From NCBI GenBank assembly GCA_021816695.1, contig JAKAXE010000007.1, forward strand, positions 1-56,831: DNA of 56,831 bases. Reading direction: 5' to 3'. Below, piece by piece: positions 24,975 to 33,117 of this stretch (position 1 is its first letter; each line of letters begins with the position of its first letter). The notes below the pieces were generated by a model that was not told the origin of the DNA, did no database searches, and saw nothing but the letters and a program-made list of their open reading frames with translations. A program made the position numbers and the translations under genes. This DNA is from a bacterium (GTDB taxonomy: Bacteria > Chloroflexota > Dormibacteria > Aeolococcales > Bog-877).

Positions 24975-25685
24975 GTGGCTGAGCGCGCGGCCCTGCCCGC
25001 CCACATCGGGATCATCATGGACGGCAACGGGCGCTGGGCTCGGCAGCGCGGCCAGCGGCGCACCGAGGGACATCGAGCGGGGATCAGGGCCATCCGCCGC
25101 GTCATGGAGGCAGCGGATCGGGCCGGGGTCCATCACCTGACCCTGTACGCCTTCTCCACCGAGAACTGGTCCCGCCCACGGTACGAGGTGGCCACCCTGA
25201 TGCGCCTCTTCGAGCAGACGCTGCAGGAGGAGGTGGACGAGCTCCACCAGAACGGCGTGCGGATACGGGTCATCGGCCGCCGGGAGCGGCTCTCGGCGCG
25301 GCTCTGCCGACTGGTGGAGGAGGCCGAGACGCGCACCCGGGAGAACAGCCGGGGCGCCCTCAACGTGGCCATCAACTACGGCGGCCGGGCGGAGATCGTA
25401 GACGCCGTCCGCTCCCTCGCCCGGGAAGGACAGGACCTTCGAAAGCTGGACGAGGAGACGCTCGCCGCCCACCTCTACACCGCGGGGCTGCCCGATCCCG
25501 ATCTCATCATCCGCACCGCCGGCGAACTCCGGACCAGCAACTTCCTGATCTGGCAGGCGGCCTATGCCGAGCTGTACGTCACCCAGACCCTCTGGCCCGA
25601 CTTCGGAGCCGCCGACCTGGAGGCGGCCCTCGCCGACTACGCCGTTCGGGTCCGCCGCTTCGGCGGAGTCCCGGAGCTGGGTTGA
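24975..25685 (+). CDS. uppS: Isoprenyl transferase (undecaprenyl diphosphate synthase)
   Basis: UppS adds isopentenyl units in cis to farnesyl diphosphate to make the C55 carrier for cell-wall glycans. The catalytic Asp16 is in HIGIIMDGNGRWA, with ALYAFSTENW-type YAFSTENWSRP, NVAINYGGRAEIVDA and PDPDLIIRTAGELRTSNFLIWQAAY. The length of 236 is normal. Its product would serve the wall and the polyprenyl-phosphate-sugar-dependent glycosyltransferases elsewhere in this window. The start is GTG; the end overlaps cdsA by 4 nt. Confidence 0.96.
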   Translation: MAERAALPAHIGIIMDGNGRWARQRGQRRTEGHRAGIRAIRRVMEAADRAGVHHLTLYAFSTENWSRPRYEVATLMRLFEQTLQEEVDELHQNGVRIRVIGRRERLSARLCRLVEEAETRTRENSRGALNVAINYGGRAEIVDAVRSLAREGQDLRKLDEETLAAHLYTAGLPDPDLIIRTAGELRTSNFLIWQAAYAELYVTQTLWPDFGAADLEAALADYAVRVRRFGGVPELG

Positions 25686-26491
25686 GGCTCTGGGTCCGGA
25701 CCGCCAGCGGGATCGCGCTGCTGGCGGTGCTGGGCGTCGCTCTGGAGATGGGCTCGGGCTACCTGGCGGCGTTGGTGCTGCTGGTCGCCGCCCTGGGGCT
25801 GCTCGAGTACCGGCGGCTCTGGCGGGGAGCGGGGCTCCTGCCCAACCTGCTGCTCCTGGCCCCGCTGTCAGTGTTCTGGGTGCTCCGCTACGCCTACCCG
25901 GCGGTGCCTGCGGCCCGTCTGGGCCTCACTGCCGGGGTGCTGGCGGGGCTGGCCCTGGCGCTGCTCTCCCGCCCCGAGAGCCGGCCGGTGGCGCGCTGGG
26001 CGGTGGCGCTGGGGGGTGCCGTTTGGATCGGCTACCTGGCCGGGTTCCTGCCGCTCCTGTACCGCAGCGCCCACTCCCGGGGGACGGAGATGGTCCTCCT
26101 GGCGGTGGGGGTGTCGGTGCTGGGCGACACGGGGGCCTACCTGGTGGGCTCACGCCTGGGCCGCCATCCCTTCTTTCCCCGCATAAGCCCGTCCAAGACC
26201 TGGGAGGGCGCCGCTGCCGGCTTCCTTCTTCCCGCCCTGGCGGTTTCAGCGCTCCTGCCACTGGCGCTTCCCGGGGTGTCTTGGGTGGTGGCGGGGCTGG
26301 TCGCCGCCACCTGCTCCCTGGCGGCGATCGCCGGAGACCTGGTGGAGTCCCAGCTCAAGCGGGAGTTGGGAGTCAAGGACTCCGGAAGGCTGATTCCCGG
26401 GCATGGCGGCATACTGGACCGGGTGGACAGTCTGCTCTTCGTGGCTCCGGTGATGTACACGCTGCTGGTGGCGGCCGGTGCCCTCCGCTAG
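25682..26491 (+). CDS. cdsA: Phosphatidate cytidylyltransferase
   Basis: CdsA makes CDP-diacylglycerol, the precursor of phosphatidylglycerol and related lipids. The protein is polytopic (about seven or eight hydrophobic segments) and has the CDS signature near the C-terminus (SQLKRELGVKDSGRLIPGHGGILDRVDSL), with SVLGDTGAYLVGSRLGRHPFFPRISPSKTWEG before it. The start is TTG in a TTGA overlap with uppS. It overlaps dxr by 14 nt. Confidence 0.94.
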   Translation: MRLWVRTASGIALLAVLGVALEMGSGYLAALVLLVAALGLLEYRRLWRGAGLLPNLLLLAPLSVFWVLRYAYPAVPAARLGLTAGVLAGLALALLSRPESRPVARWAVALGGAVWIGYLAGFLPLLYRSAHSRGTEMVLLAVGVSVLGDTGAYLVGSRLGRHPFFPRISPSKTWEGAAAGFLLPALAVSALLPLALPGVSWVVAGLVAATCSLAAIAGDLVESQLKRELGVKDSGRLIPGHGGILDRVDSLLFVAPVMYTLLVAAGALR

Positions 26492-27653
26492 GCAGACCCG
26501 CGTCGTGGTGCTGGGGGCCACCGGGTCGATCGGGAGCCAGGCGCTGGAGATCATCTCCCGCTACCGTGGGCAGTTCGAGCTGCTGGGAGCGGTGGCGGGG
26601 CATGGGACGCAAGCTCTCCAGGAAGCGCTGCGCCCGTTCCCTGGGGTGGCGGCCGTGGTGGTCGACCCTGACGGGCCGGTGCCGGCGGGAGTTCAGGTCG
26701 GCGGAGACGCCGCCTGCCAGCTGGCCGCCGACCCCAGGGCTGACGTGGTCCTGGTGGCCGGCGGCGGGGCGGCCGCCCTGCTCCCCACCCTGGCGGCCCT
26801 CGACCGCCCCTGTCGGCTGGCCATCGCCACCAAGGAGGTCCTGGTGATGGCCGGTGAGCTGGTCACCGCCGCCGCCCGTCGGTCAGGAGCGGAGATCGTG
26901 CCTGTGGACAGCGAGCACTCGGCCATCTGGCAGTGCCTGCGCGGGGAGTCGGCCCAGGATGTGGCGCGCCTATGGCTCACGGCCAGCGGCGGCCCCTTTC
27001 GCACCGCTCCCCTGACGACGCTCGCAGACGCAACCCCGGAGATGGCTCTGGCCCACCCCAATTGGAAGATGGGGCCAAAGGTGACCGTGGACAGCGCCAC
27101 CATGATGAACAAGGGGCTGGAGGTGATCGAGGCCCACTTCCTCTTCGCGATCCCCTACAGCAGGATCTCGGTGGTGATCCACCCCCAGAGCGCCGTGCAC
27201 TCCGCCGTGGAGTTCTGTGACGGGACCATGGTGGCCCAGTTGGGGGTGGCCGACATGCGCGCCCCTATCGCCTTGGCCCTCTCCGGGGGTCGGCGGCTGC
27301 CGGGAGTGGTCTCCCCCCTGGACCTGGCGGCGGTGGGCAGGCTCGAGTTCGAGGAGCCGGACCCGGGCCGCTTCCCCGCCCTGGGCCTGGCCCGCGAGGC
27401 GGCGGTCCGGGGCGGAGGGGCTCCGGCGGTGCTGAACGCCGCCAACGAGGTGGCGGTGGCCGCCTTCCTTAGGGGTGAGCTGCGGTTCGGGGAGGTGGTG
27501 GAGGTGGTGTCGGAGGTGACCGGCTCCTACTCCGGCGCGCCCCCGACAACCCTGGAGGAGGTCCTGGCGGCGGACGCCTTCGGACGCACCATGGCGGGCG
27601 AGATGGTGGGCCAGCTTGACCGCCGCGCTGCCACCGGGGGCGGGCGGCTGTGA
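26478..27653 (+). CDS. dxr: 1-deoxy-D-xylulose 5-phosphate reductoisomerase
   Basis: Dxr (IspC) commits carbon to the MEP isoprenoid pathway, converting DXP to MEP with NADPH. The NADPH-binding start is VVVLGATGSIGSQALEII; catalytic-region motifs are ATKEVLVMAGEL, PVDSEHSAIWQCL, LTASGGPF and HPNWKMGPKVTVDSATMMNKGLEVIEAHFLF. The 391-residue length fits. It begins with GTG inside the end of cdsA and overlaps rseP by 4 nt. With ispG two genes on, the operon carries two MEP-pathway steps. Confidence 0.96.
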   Translation: MPSARQTRVVVLGATGSIGSQALEIISRYRGQFELLGAVAGHGTQALQEALRPFPGVAAVVVDPDGPVPAGVQVGGDAACQLAADPRADVVLVAGGGAAALLPTLAALDRPCRLAIATKEVLVMAGELVTAAARRSGAEIVPVDSEHSAIWQCLRGESAQDVARLWLTASGGPFRTAPLTTLADATPEMALAHPNWKMGPKVTVDSATMMNKGLEVIEAHFLFAIPYSRISVVIHPQSAVHSAVEFCDGTMVAQLGVADMRAPIALALSGGRRLPGVVSPLDLAAVGRLEFEEPDPGRFPALGLAREAAVRGGGAPAVLNAANEVAVAAFLRGELRFGEVVEVVSEVTGSYSGAPPTTLEEVLAADAFGRTMAGEMVGQLDRRAATGGGRL

Positions 27654-28903
27654 CCGGGTTCGCCCTCACCTGGCAGAGCGTGGGCGGCATCGTGCTGATG
27701 CTCCTGGTGGTCATCTCCCTGCACGAGGCCGGCCACTTCGCCGTCGCCAAATGGTCGGGAATCCAGGTGGACGAGTTCTCGATCGGCTTCGGGCCGCGCC
27801 TGGCAAGCCGCACGCGCGGGGAGACCCGCTATTCGTTGCGCCTTCTGCCCTTCGGGGGCTATGTGCGCATGGCGGGGATGACCGGGCTGGAGGACCCCGC
27901 CGCCAGTGGCGGCCCGAGGGCGTTCCTCAAGGCGTCTCGCTCCCGGCGGGCGGCCGTGCTGGCGGCCGGCGGGATCACCAATCTCCTGCTGGCCGGTCTT
28001 CTCTTCACCGCGGTCGCCGCCGCCGGGGGGCCGTCTCCGGAGGTTCAGCAGGGTGGAGGGCTGGCAGCGGCGGGCGCGCCGGCGTCGGGGTATCAGATCA
28101 CCGGGGTGGATGGCACCACCACCACCTCGCTGCTGCGCATCCGCGACCTCATCCAGGCGGCCGGGGGAAGGCTGGTCCGGGTCGAGATGAGACCGTGGGG
28201 GGGAGGGGCGCCGCGCACCTTCAGGGTCACTCCCGAGCTGCACTGGGTGGGGCTCCAGGCCCATTCTCCGATCCCCCTGGAGGCCGAGATCGTGGCCATA
28301 GACGGAGGCGCGATCCCCCACACGCCACCCGACCAGCTGGCATCAAGCGTTCCCGGCTCAGGGGCGCTGGCGGTCACCTACCTTTCGGGCACAGAGCGCA
28401 AGACCGTCCAGGTCCCTCGTCCTCAGCTGCAGGTCGAGTGGCAGGTCGGATACCTGGCTTCCGCCGGCAACCCCCTGCTACCGGGACTGGGAGGCGCCCC
28501 CATGCCCTGGTACCAGGCGCTGGCGGTGGGTTTCTGGGCCGTGCCGCAGGAGATCGGGGCCACCTTCGTCAACCTCTGGACTCTGGTCACCCCCCATCAC
28601 AACCCCAACCTGCAGCTCACGGGCCCGGTGGGCATCGCCCAGGAGACCTCGATCGCCGCCCAGATCTCGCTCTCCGTCTACGCCACCCTGCTCGGCCTCA
28701 TCAGCCTCAATCTCGGGCTCTTCAACCTGCTGCCCATCCCCTTCCTGGACGGAGGCCGTCTCTTCTTCATCCTGCTGGAGACCGCCCGCCGGCGGCAGGT
28801 GAGCCCCCGGCTCGAGGCGGCGGTGCACACAGTTGGGTTAGCCTTGTTGGTGATGCTGTTCATCTACGTCACCTTCGGCGACATCTCCCGGCTGACCAGG
28901 TGA
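27650..28903 (+). CDS. rseP: RseP-family intramembrane zinc metalloprotease
   Basis: This is a site-2 protease, cutting transmembrane substrates such as anti-sigma factors or signal-peptide remnants. The first helix carries HEAGH at residues 25-29, and the third metal ligand motif is NLLPIPFLDGGRLFF near 360-375. Two regions between (about 130-190 and 195-255) look like divergent PDZ domains, the second with PLEAEIVAIDGGAI. It has 417 residues and about four transmembrane segments. It lies between dxr and ispG as in many bacteria, and its partner anti-sigma factor is not seen here. Confidence 0.93.
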   Translation: MTGFALTWQSVGGIVLMLLVVISLHEAGHFAVAKWSGIQVDEFSIGFGPRLASRTRGETRYSLRLLPFGGYVRMAGMTGLEDPAASGGPRAFLKASRSRRAAVLAAGGITNLLLAGLLFTAVAAAGGPSPEVQQGGGLAAAGAPASGYQITGVDGTTTTSLLRIRDLIQAAGGRLVRVEMRPWGGGAPRTFRVTPELHWVGLQAHSPIPLEAEIVAIDGGAIPHTPPDQLASSVPGSGALAVTYLSGTERKTVQVPRPQLQVEWQVGYLASAGNPLLPGLGGAPMPWYQALAVGFWAVPQEIGATFVNLWTLVTPHHNPNLQLTGPVGIAQETSIAAQISLSVYATLLGLISLNLGLFNLLPIPFLDGGRLFFILLETARRRQVSPRLEAAVHTVGLALLVMLFIYVTFGDISRLTR

Positions 28904-30036
28904 TCGAGCGCCGCAAGACCAGGCCGATCAAGGTCGGGTCGGTGGTGATTGGGGGAGCGGCCCCGATCAGCGTCCAGACCATGACCAAGACGGCCACCGA
29001 GGATGTCCCCGGGACCCTGGACCAGATCGCCCGCGCGGCGGATGCCGGAGCTGATCTGATCCGGGTCACCTGCGACACCGAGGAGGCCGGGGTGGCGCTG
29101 CGGGAGATCGTCAAGGGCAGCCGGTTGCCCATCGTTGCCGACATCCACTACGACGCCCCACTGGCGCTCATGGCGCTGGACGCTGGCATCCAGTGCCTCC
29201 GGCTCAACCCCGGCAACATCCGCCAGCCGGAGAAGGTCGCGGAGATCGCCCGCCGCTGCCAGGAACTGGGGGTGCCCATCCGCATCGGCGTGAATGCCGG
29301 CAGCCTTCCGGACCGCAAGCAGCTGGCCCGGGGTCGGGGCGAGGGGGGGCCCGAGGACGTGGCGCGCCGCATGGTGGACGCCGCCCTGGGCCACATCGCG
29401 ATCCTGGAGGAGCTGGGCTTCCAAGACATCAAGGTGAGCCTGAAGGCCAGTGATGTGCTCACCAACCTGGCCGCCAACCGGCTCTTCGCCAGCCTCCCCA
29501 ACCGCTATCCGCTGCACCTGGGGCTGACCGAGGCCGGCCCGACCTCGACAGGTGCCATCAAGAGCGCCATGGGGATCGGCATCCTGCTCGCCGAGGGGAT
29601 CGGCGACACCATCCGGGTGTCCCTGGTGGACCAGCCCGAGGAGGAGGTTCGGGTGGGACGTCAGATCCTGGCCAACCTCCAGGAGCGGCCAACCGGCCCC
29701 AACCTGGTGGCCTGTCCCACCTGCGGGCGGCTGGAGATCGACATGATGCCCATGGTCTCTAGGGTGGAGGCAGCGCTGCAGAGGGTCCGCCGCCCGATCA
29801 CCGTCTCGGTGATGGGCTGTGTGGTGAACGGCCCCGGCGAGGGGATGCACGCCGACATCGGGATCGCCGGCGGTAGGCAGAAGGGGATCCTCTATCGCAA
29901 GGGCAAGGTGGTCGCCACCCTACCCGAGTCCGAGCTGGTCGACACGCTCATCAGAGAGCTCGATCGGATCGCGGACGAGGACCAGGAGCTGATCGCCGCT
30001 GGACGTGAGCTGCCTGAGGGCATCCCTGGACCCTGA
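28900..30036 (+). CDS. ispG: 4-hydroxy-3-methylbut-2-enyl diphosphate synthase (IspG)
   Basis: IspG reduces MEcPP to HMBPP in the MEP pathway using a [4Fe-4S] cluster. The start GTG (GTGA overlap with rseP) gives IERRKTRPIKVGSVVIGG, then PISVQTMTKTATEDVPGTLDQI, the TIM-barrel region RLNPGNIRQPEKV, SLKASDV, and the cluster ligands in CPTCGR and GCVVNGPGE. The length of 378 matches the short bacterial form. The cluster needs an electron donor; a ferredoxin/flavodoxin reductase gene lies at 16840-17724, though any link is inference. Confidence 0.96.
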   Translation: MIERRKTRPIKVGSVVIGGAAPISVQTMTKTATEDVPGTLDQIARAADAGADLIRVTCDTEEAGVALREIVKGSRLPIVADIHYDAPLALMALDAGIQCLRLNPGNIRQPEKVAEIARRCQELGVPIRIGVNAGSLPDRKQLARGRGEGGPEDVARRMVDAALGHIAILEELGFQDIKVSLKASDVLTNLAANRLFASLPNRYPLHLGLTEAGPTSTGAIKSAMGIGILLAEGIGDTIRVSLVDQPEEEVRVGRQILANLQERPTGPNLVACPTCGRLEIDMMPMVSRVEAALQRVRRPITVSVMGCVVNGPGEGMHADIGIAGGRQKGILYRKGKVVATLPESELVDTLIRELDRIADEDQELIAAGRELPEGIPGP

Positions 30037-30070
30037 GCTTCGGGGCTCTGGGTGTCTGGCCGAGCGCGGG

Positions 30071-30829
30071 TCAGGCGGTGACCGGGGTGGGGACCCGCCG
30101 GGCGCAGGCGGCGACGAACGACTCGAACAGCCTGGCGGCGTAGGGTTGGGTGGCGAACAGCTCCTCAGGGTGGAACTGCACGGCGACCACCCATCCGTCT
30201 CCTGGCATCTCGACCCCCTCGACGAGGCCGTCCTCGGCCCGGGCGGAGATAGTGAGCCCAGGGGCCAGCCGGTCGACGCCCTGATGGTGCAGGCTGTTGA
30301 CCCGGACCTGTGCCTCGCCCAGGGCGGCGGACAGCCGGCTCCCGGGCACGATGGTGAGGCGGTGGGTCAGGGAGAACCTTGGTCCCTGGCGAGGGTGCTG
30401 GACTCCCTCCGGCCGCTGACTGGGGAGATCCTGCACCAGAGTCCCGCCGAGGGCCACGTTGAGCACCTGAAGCCCCCGGCAGATGCCCAGGACGGGTAGC
30501 TTCCGCTCCAGCGCCCAGCGAACCAGGCGGAACTCCAGCTCATCGATCCGATCGTCCCACTCGCTGGTGGGGTCGGCCCGGGCGCCGTAGGCACTGGGGT
30601 TCACGTCCACTCCTCCGGGGAGGAGGAGCCCATCGGCGAACTCCAGGCCGTCCAGCTCGTGGGTGTCGAGCGGTACCAGGATCGGGGTGGCTCCGGCTGC
30701 TTGGATGGCTGACAGGTATGCCTGGTTCGCCGTCTGTAGAGGCACCTCCATCCCCGCCTCCGGGTCGGGCCGGCTGCCGGGTCGAAGCGGCATCAGCACC
30801 AGGGGCCGGTGCTCTCCTGAGGCCGTCAC
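30071..30829 (-). CDS. Class I glutamine amidotransferase-like hydrolase (peptidase C26, PuuD-like)
   Basis: The 252-residue protein has the triad of the gamma-glutamyl hydrolase/PuuD group: the Cys in GICRGLQVLNVALGGTL (near 116) and the His-Glu in AVQFHPEE. It also has LLLPGGVDVNPSAYG and VNSLHHQGVDRLAPGL, characteristic of gamma-glutamyl-GABA hydrolase-type enzymes. The likely role is hydrolysis of a gamma-glutamyl amide such as an intermediate of polyamine breakdown, but no puuABC genes are nearby. The GTG start overlaps the aminotransferase stop by 4 nt, so the pair is co-transcribed. Confidence 0.85.
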   Translation of the reverse strand: MTASGEHRPLVLMPLRPGSRPDPEAGMEVPLQTANQAYLSAIQAAGATPILVPLDTHELDGLEFADGLLLPGGVDVNPSAYGARADPTSEWDDRIDELEFRLVRWALERKLPVLGICRGLQVLNVALGGTLVQDLPSQRPEGVQHPRQGPRFSLTHRLTIVPGSRLSAALGEAQVRVNSLHHQGVDRLAPGLTISARAEDGLVEGVEMPGDGWVVAVQFHPEELFATQPYAARLFESFVAACARRVPTPVTA

Positions 30830-32013
30830 GACACGGCAGCCGGTGAGGCGCTCACCACGAACTCCCGGATGCGATCCACCGCCTTCTCAAGTGCCGGACG
30901 CCCCACGGTGTAGGCCAGGCGGATGTACCCCCGCCCCGCCTCTCCGAAGGCCTCCCCAGCGAGAACCGCCACCCCGGCCTCCTCCAGCAGGCGGGATGCC
31001 AGCTCCCGACTCGGGATCCCGGTCCCCACCACGTTGGGGAAGGCGTAGAAGGAGGCGGAGGGCAGGTGACAGCGGATTCCCGGGACGCTGTTCAGCCCGG
31101 AGACCAAAAGGTCCCGTCGGGCCCGGAACTCGGCAACCATCTGGCCCACGGCGACCTCGGACTCCGGTGCCTTGAGCGCCTCCACTGCCGCCAGCTGCGT
31201 GAAGGCCGCGGCGCAGGAGCTGGTGTTGATCATCAGGGTCTCCATCCGCTGGGCCAGCTCTCGGGGCATCACTCCGTAGCCCAGCCGCCACCCGCACATG
31301 GCGTAGGTCTTGGAGAGCCCGTCCAGGACCACGGTCCGTTCCGCCATCCCCTCCCGGGTCCAGAGCGGCCTGGGCAGCTCCGAGAAGCAGATGCGCGAGT
31401 AGATCTCATCGCTGAGGACAAGGAAGTCGTGGCGCTGGGCCAGCTCGGCCAGCCGGTCCAGCTGCTCCGAGCTGAGGACGCCCCCGGTGGGGTTCTGGGG
31501 GGAGTTGATGATGACCAGCCGGGTGCGCGGGGTGATCAGGGACTCGAACTCGTCCATGTCCATCCCGAACCCGTTTTCCTCACGGAGAGCGATTGGCCGG
31601 GCCCGGGCGCCGACGAAGTCGGTCAGCGAGCGATAGACCGGGTACCCGGGGTCGGGAAGGATCACCTCGTCACCCTCCTCGACGCAGCTCAGGAGCAGGA
31701 AGTGGAGGATGTTCTTGGAGCCGGGCACCACCACGACCTGGTCGGCTTGCACGGGGACCCCGCCTCGGGCCGCCATGCTCTCGGCGATGGCCGCCCGAAC
31801 CTCGGGCAGCCCTGCTGCCGGTGTGTAGTGGGTCGCCCCGGAGCGCATCGCCGAGTACGCGGACTCGATGATGTTGTCCGGGGTGGAGAAGTCCGGCTCC
31901 CCGATCTCCAGATGGATCATGGACCGGCCGCTGGCCTCTATCTGCTTGGCCTTGGCCAGGACCTCGAAGGCGCTCTCGGTGCCCAGGCGGCTCATCCGCT
32001 CCGCGAATCGCAT
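30826..32013 (-). CDS. PLP-dependent aminotransferase, class I/II
   Basis: This is a fold-type I aminotransferase of the aspartate-aminotransferase superfamily (subgroup I-gamma-like). Seen motifs are IHLEIGEPDFSTPDNI, THYTPAAGLPEVRAAIAE, NSPQNPTGGV, the YxxxSDEIYSRI-type LSDEIYSRICF, and the PLP lysine in LDGLSKTYAMCGWRLGYGV. Substrate cannot be told from sequence. The ATG at 32013 is chosen because it follows GGGAGGTCC on the minus strand; a start 7 codons upstream exists. It is paired with a gamma-glutamyl hydrolase-like gene, suggesting amino-acid or amine catabolism. Confidence 0.9.
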   Translation of the reverse strand: MRFAERMSRLGTESAFEVLAKAKQIEASGRSMIHLEIGEPDFSTPDNIIESAYSAMRSGATHYTPAAGLPEVRAAIAESMAARGGVPVQADQVVVVPGSKNILHFLLLSCVEEGDEVILPDPGYPVYRSLTDFVGARARPIALREENGFGMDMDEFESLITPRTRLVIINSPQNPTGGVLSSEQLDRLAELAQRHDFLVLSDEIYSRICFSELPRPLWTREGMAERTVVLDGLSKTYAMCGWRLGYGVMPRELAQRMETLMINTSSCAAAFTQLAAVEALKAPESEVAVGQMVAEFRARRDLLVSGLNSVPGIRCHLPSASFYAFPNVVGTGIPSRELASRLLEEAGVAVLAGEAFGEAGRGYIRLAYTVGRPALEKAVDRIREFVVSASPAAVS

Positions 32014-32043
32014 GTGGACCTCCCGCGCCGGCACCGGCCCGCG

Positions 32044-32529
32044 CTATGAGACGACGGTGATCTGCCCCAGCATCCCCAGGCTCTCGTGGGGGATGCAGAA
32101 GTACTTGTAGGTCCCCGGCACCGTGAGCTTCAGGGAGTAGGAGCCCCCGGGGTTGAGGGGTTGGTTCCAGGAGCTGGCGCCACTAGGCAGGGCGGCGTCA
32201 GCGGGGTTGGCCGCGAGGGAGGAGGAGTCGGTGGTGGTATGGAAGATGTTGCCCACGTTCTTCCAGGTGATGGTGCCCCCGGCCTTGAGGCAGACGCTGG
32301 CCGGCACGAACTTCAGTGAGTTGGTGGCGTCGACGGTCACCGCGCTCTGAGCGTTGGCGGCGGTGCAGCCCCCGGAGGACGCCGTGGAGGTCGTAGAGCC
32401 CGGGGTGCCGCTGGCCCCGGCTGGCTGTCCGGGAATCGGCCCGGTGCCGCAGGCGGCCACCAGGAGCGCCGCGCCCAGGGCAGCCAGGCCCAGCAGCAGG
32501 GGGGGGCGCCGAGAGGTCGGATGCGTCAT
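32044..32529 (-). CDS. Cupredoxin (plastocyanin-like) lipoprotein
   Basis: The 161 residues begin with a lipoprotein signal (LGLAALGAALLVAAC, lipobox Cys near 27), then a Gly/Ser/Thr-rich linker, then a plastocyanin-like domain. Type 1 copper ligands are visible: His in GNIFHTTTD, and Cys, His and Met in YFCIPHESLGMLG. It is therefore probably a membrane-anchored blue-copper electron carrier outside the cell. GGAGGAG precedes the ATG, and TAGCAT further upstream is a possible -10. Confidence 0.9.
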   Translation of the reverse strand: MTHPTSRRPPLLLGLAALGAALLVAACGTGPIPGQPAGASGTPGSTTSTASSGGCTAANAQSAVTVDATNSLKFVPASVCLKAGGTITWKNVGNIFHTTTDSSSLAANPADAALPSGASSWNQPLNPGGSYSLKLTVPGTYKYFCIPHESLGMLGQITVVS

Positions 32530-32559
32530 GACTCCTCCTTGGATGTGTCGCCCCTGATG

Positions 32560-33093
32560 CTACCGCCCCGGGTGCGGCCCGGTCGACTCCGGGTCCACCT
32601 CTGGGAGCACCAGCGAGTGCAGCTGGCGGAGGCGGGAGAAGAACCCGGCGGTGTGGGGTGAACGGCGGAGGCTCAGGCCAGCGAAGTCGTAGTGGTGCAC
32701 CCACTCGTGGAGCAGGGTATTGGTGAAGGCGCTGGCGCTGACCACCTGGCCCCGCATCGCGGTGCGGTGATAGACCCGGATGGCGCAGCGCTGCGGTGGC
32801 CCGGAACGGGGGATCCGGCAGCGGTAGTAACCGTAGGTGGCGCGGGCCAGGCGGCCCTTCTCGTCCCGTGAGTGCACCTGGGGCCGGTCCGCGACGGTGA
32901 GGGTACAGGGCTGGAGGCCGAAGGCTGAGTTCAGCACCTCGAGCAGGGCGCTGCCCAGCAGCTCTCGCTCGCGGCTGCCGGAACTGGCGAGAAGGGCGGC
33001 CAGAAGTGGGGGGGCGGTGGCCGGGGCGGGCACCGCTGGGAGGGGCGCCGCCAGGCTGGCGGCATACCAAGGGTCGTTTGCTGGCCTCCTCAC
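32560..33093 (-). CDS. SprT-like putative zinc metalloprotein
   Basis: This 177-residue protein has a zinc-binding helix LLHEWVHHYDF (HExxH) with a downstream SPHTAGFFSRL, resembling the HExxH..H arrangement of SprT-like domains, plus upstream strands (RATYGYYRCRI, CAIRVYHRTA) typical of that fold. No signal peptide is evident; the N-terminus is Pro/Ala-rich. Function is unknown. The GTG start lies 7 nt after a TACACT hexamer on the minus strand, suggesting its own near-leaderless promoter rather than read-through from the NodB-like gene 24 bp upstream. Confidence 0.6.
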   Translation of the reverse strand: MRRPANDPWYAASLAAPLPAVPAPATAPPLLAALLASSGSRERELLGSALLEVLNSAFGLQPCTLTVADRPQVHSRDEKGRLARATYGYYRCRIPRSGPPQRCAIRVYHRTAMRGQVVSASAFTNTLLHEWVHHYDFAGLSLRRSPHTAGFFSRLRQLHSLVLPEVDPESTGPHPGR

Positions 33094-33100
33094 CCGGGCG

Positions 33101-33106
33101 AGTGTA
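33101..33106 (-). promoter_or_regulatory. Candidate -10 box (TACACT) for the SprT-like gene
   Basis: On the minus strand TACACT ends 7 nt before the GTG at 33093. It fits the TANNNT near-leaderless pattern seen at other starts. It lies in the 24-bp gap downstream of the deacetylase-like gene. Confidence 0.35.
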
Positions 33107-33117
33107 CCGAGGGCCGG

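Noticed and set aside
27616-28899. Plus-strand frame upstream of and continuous with ispG
   Set aside because: It lies over rseP in another frame and is Gly/Arg/Pro-rich; IspG homology begins exactly at the GTG at 28900.
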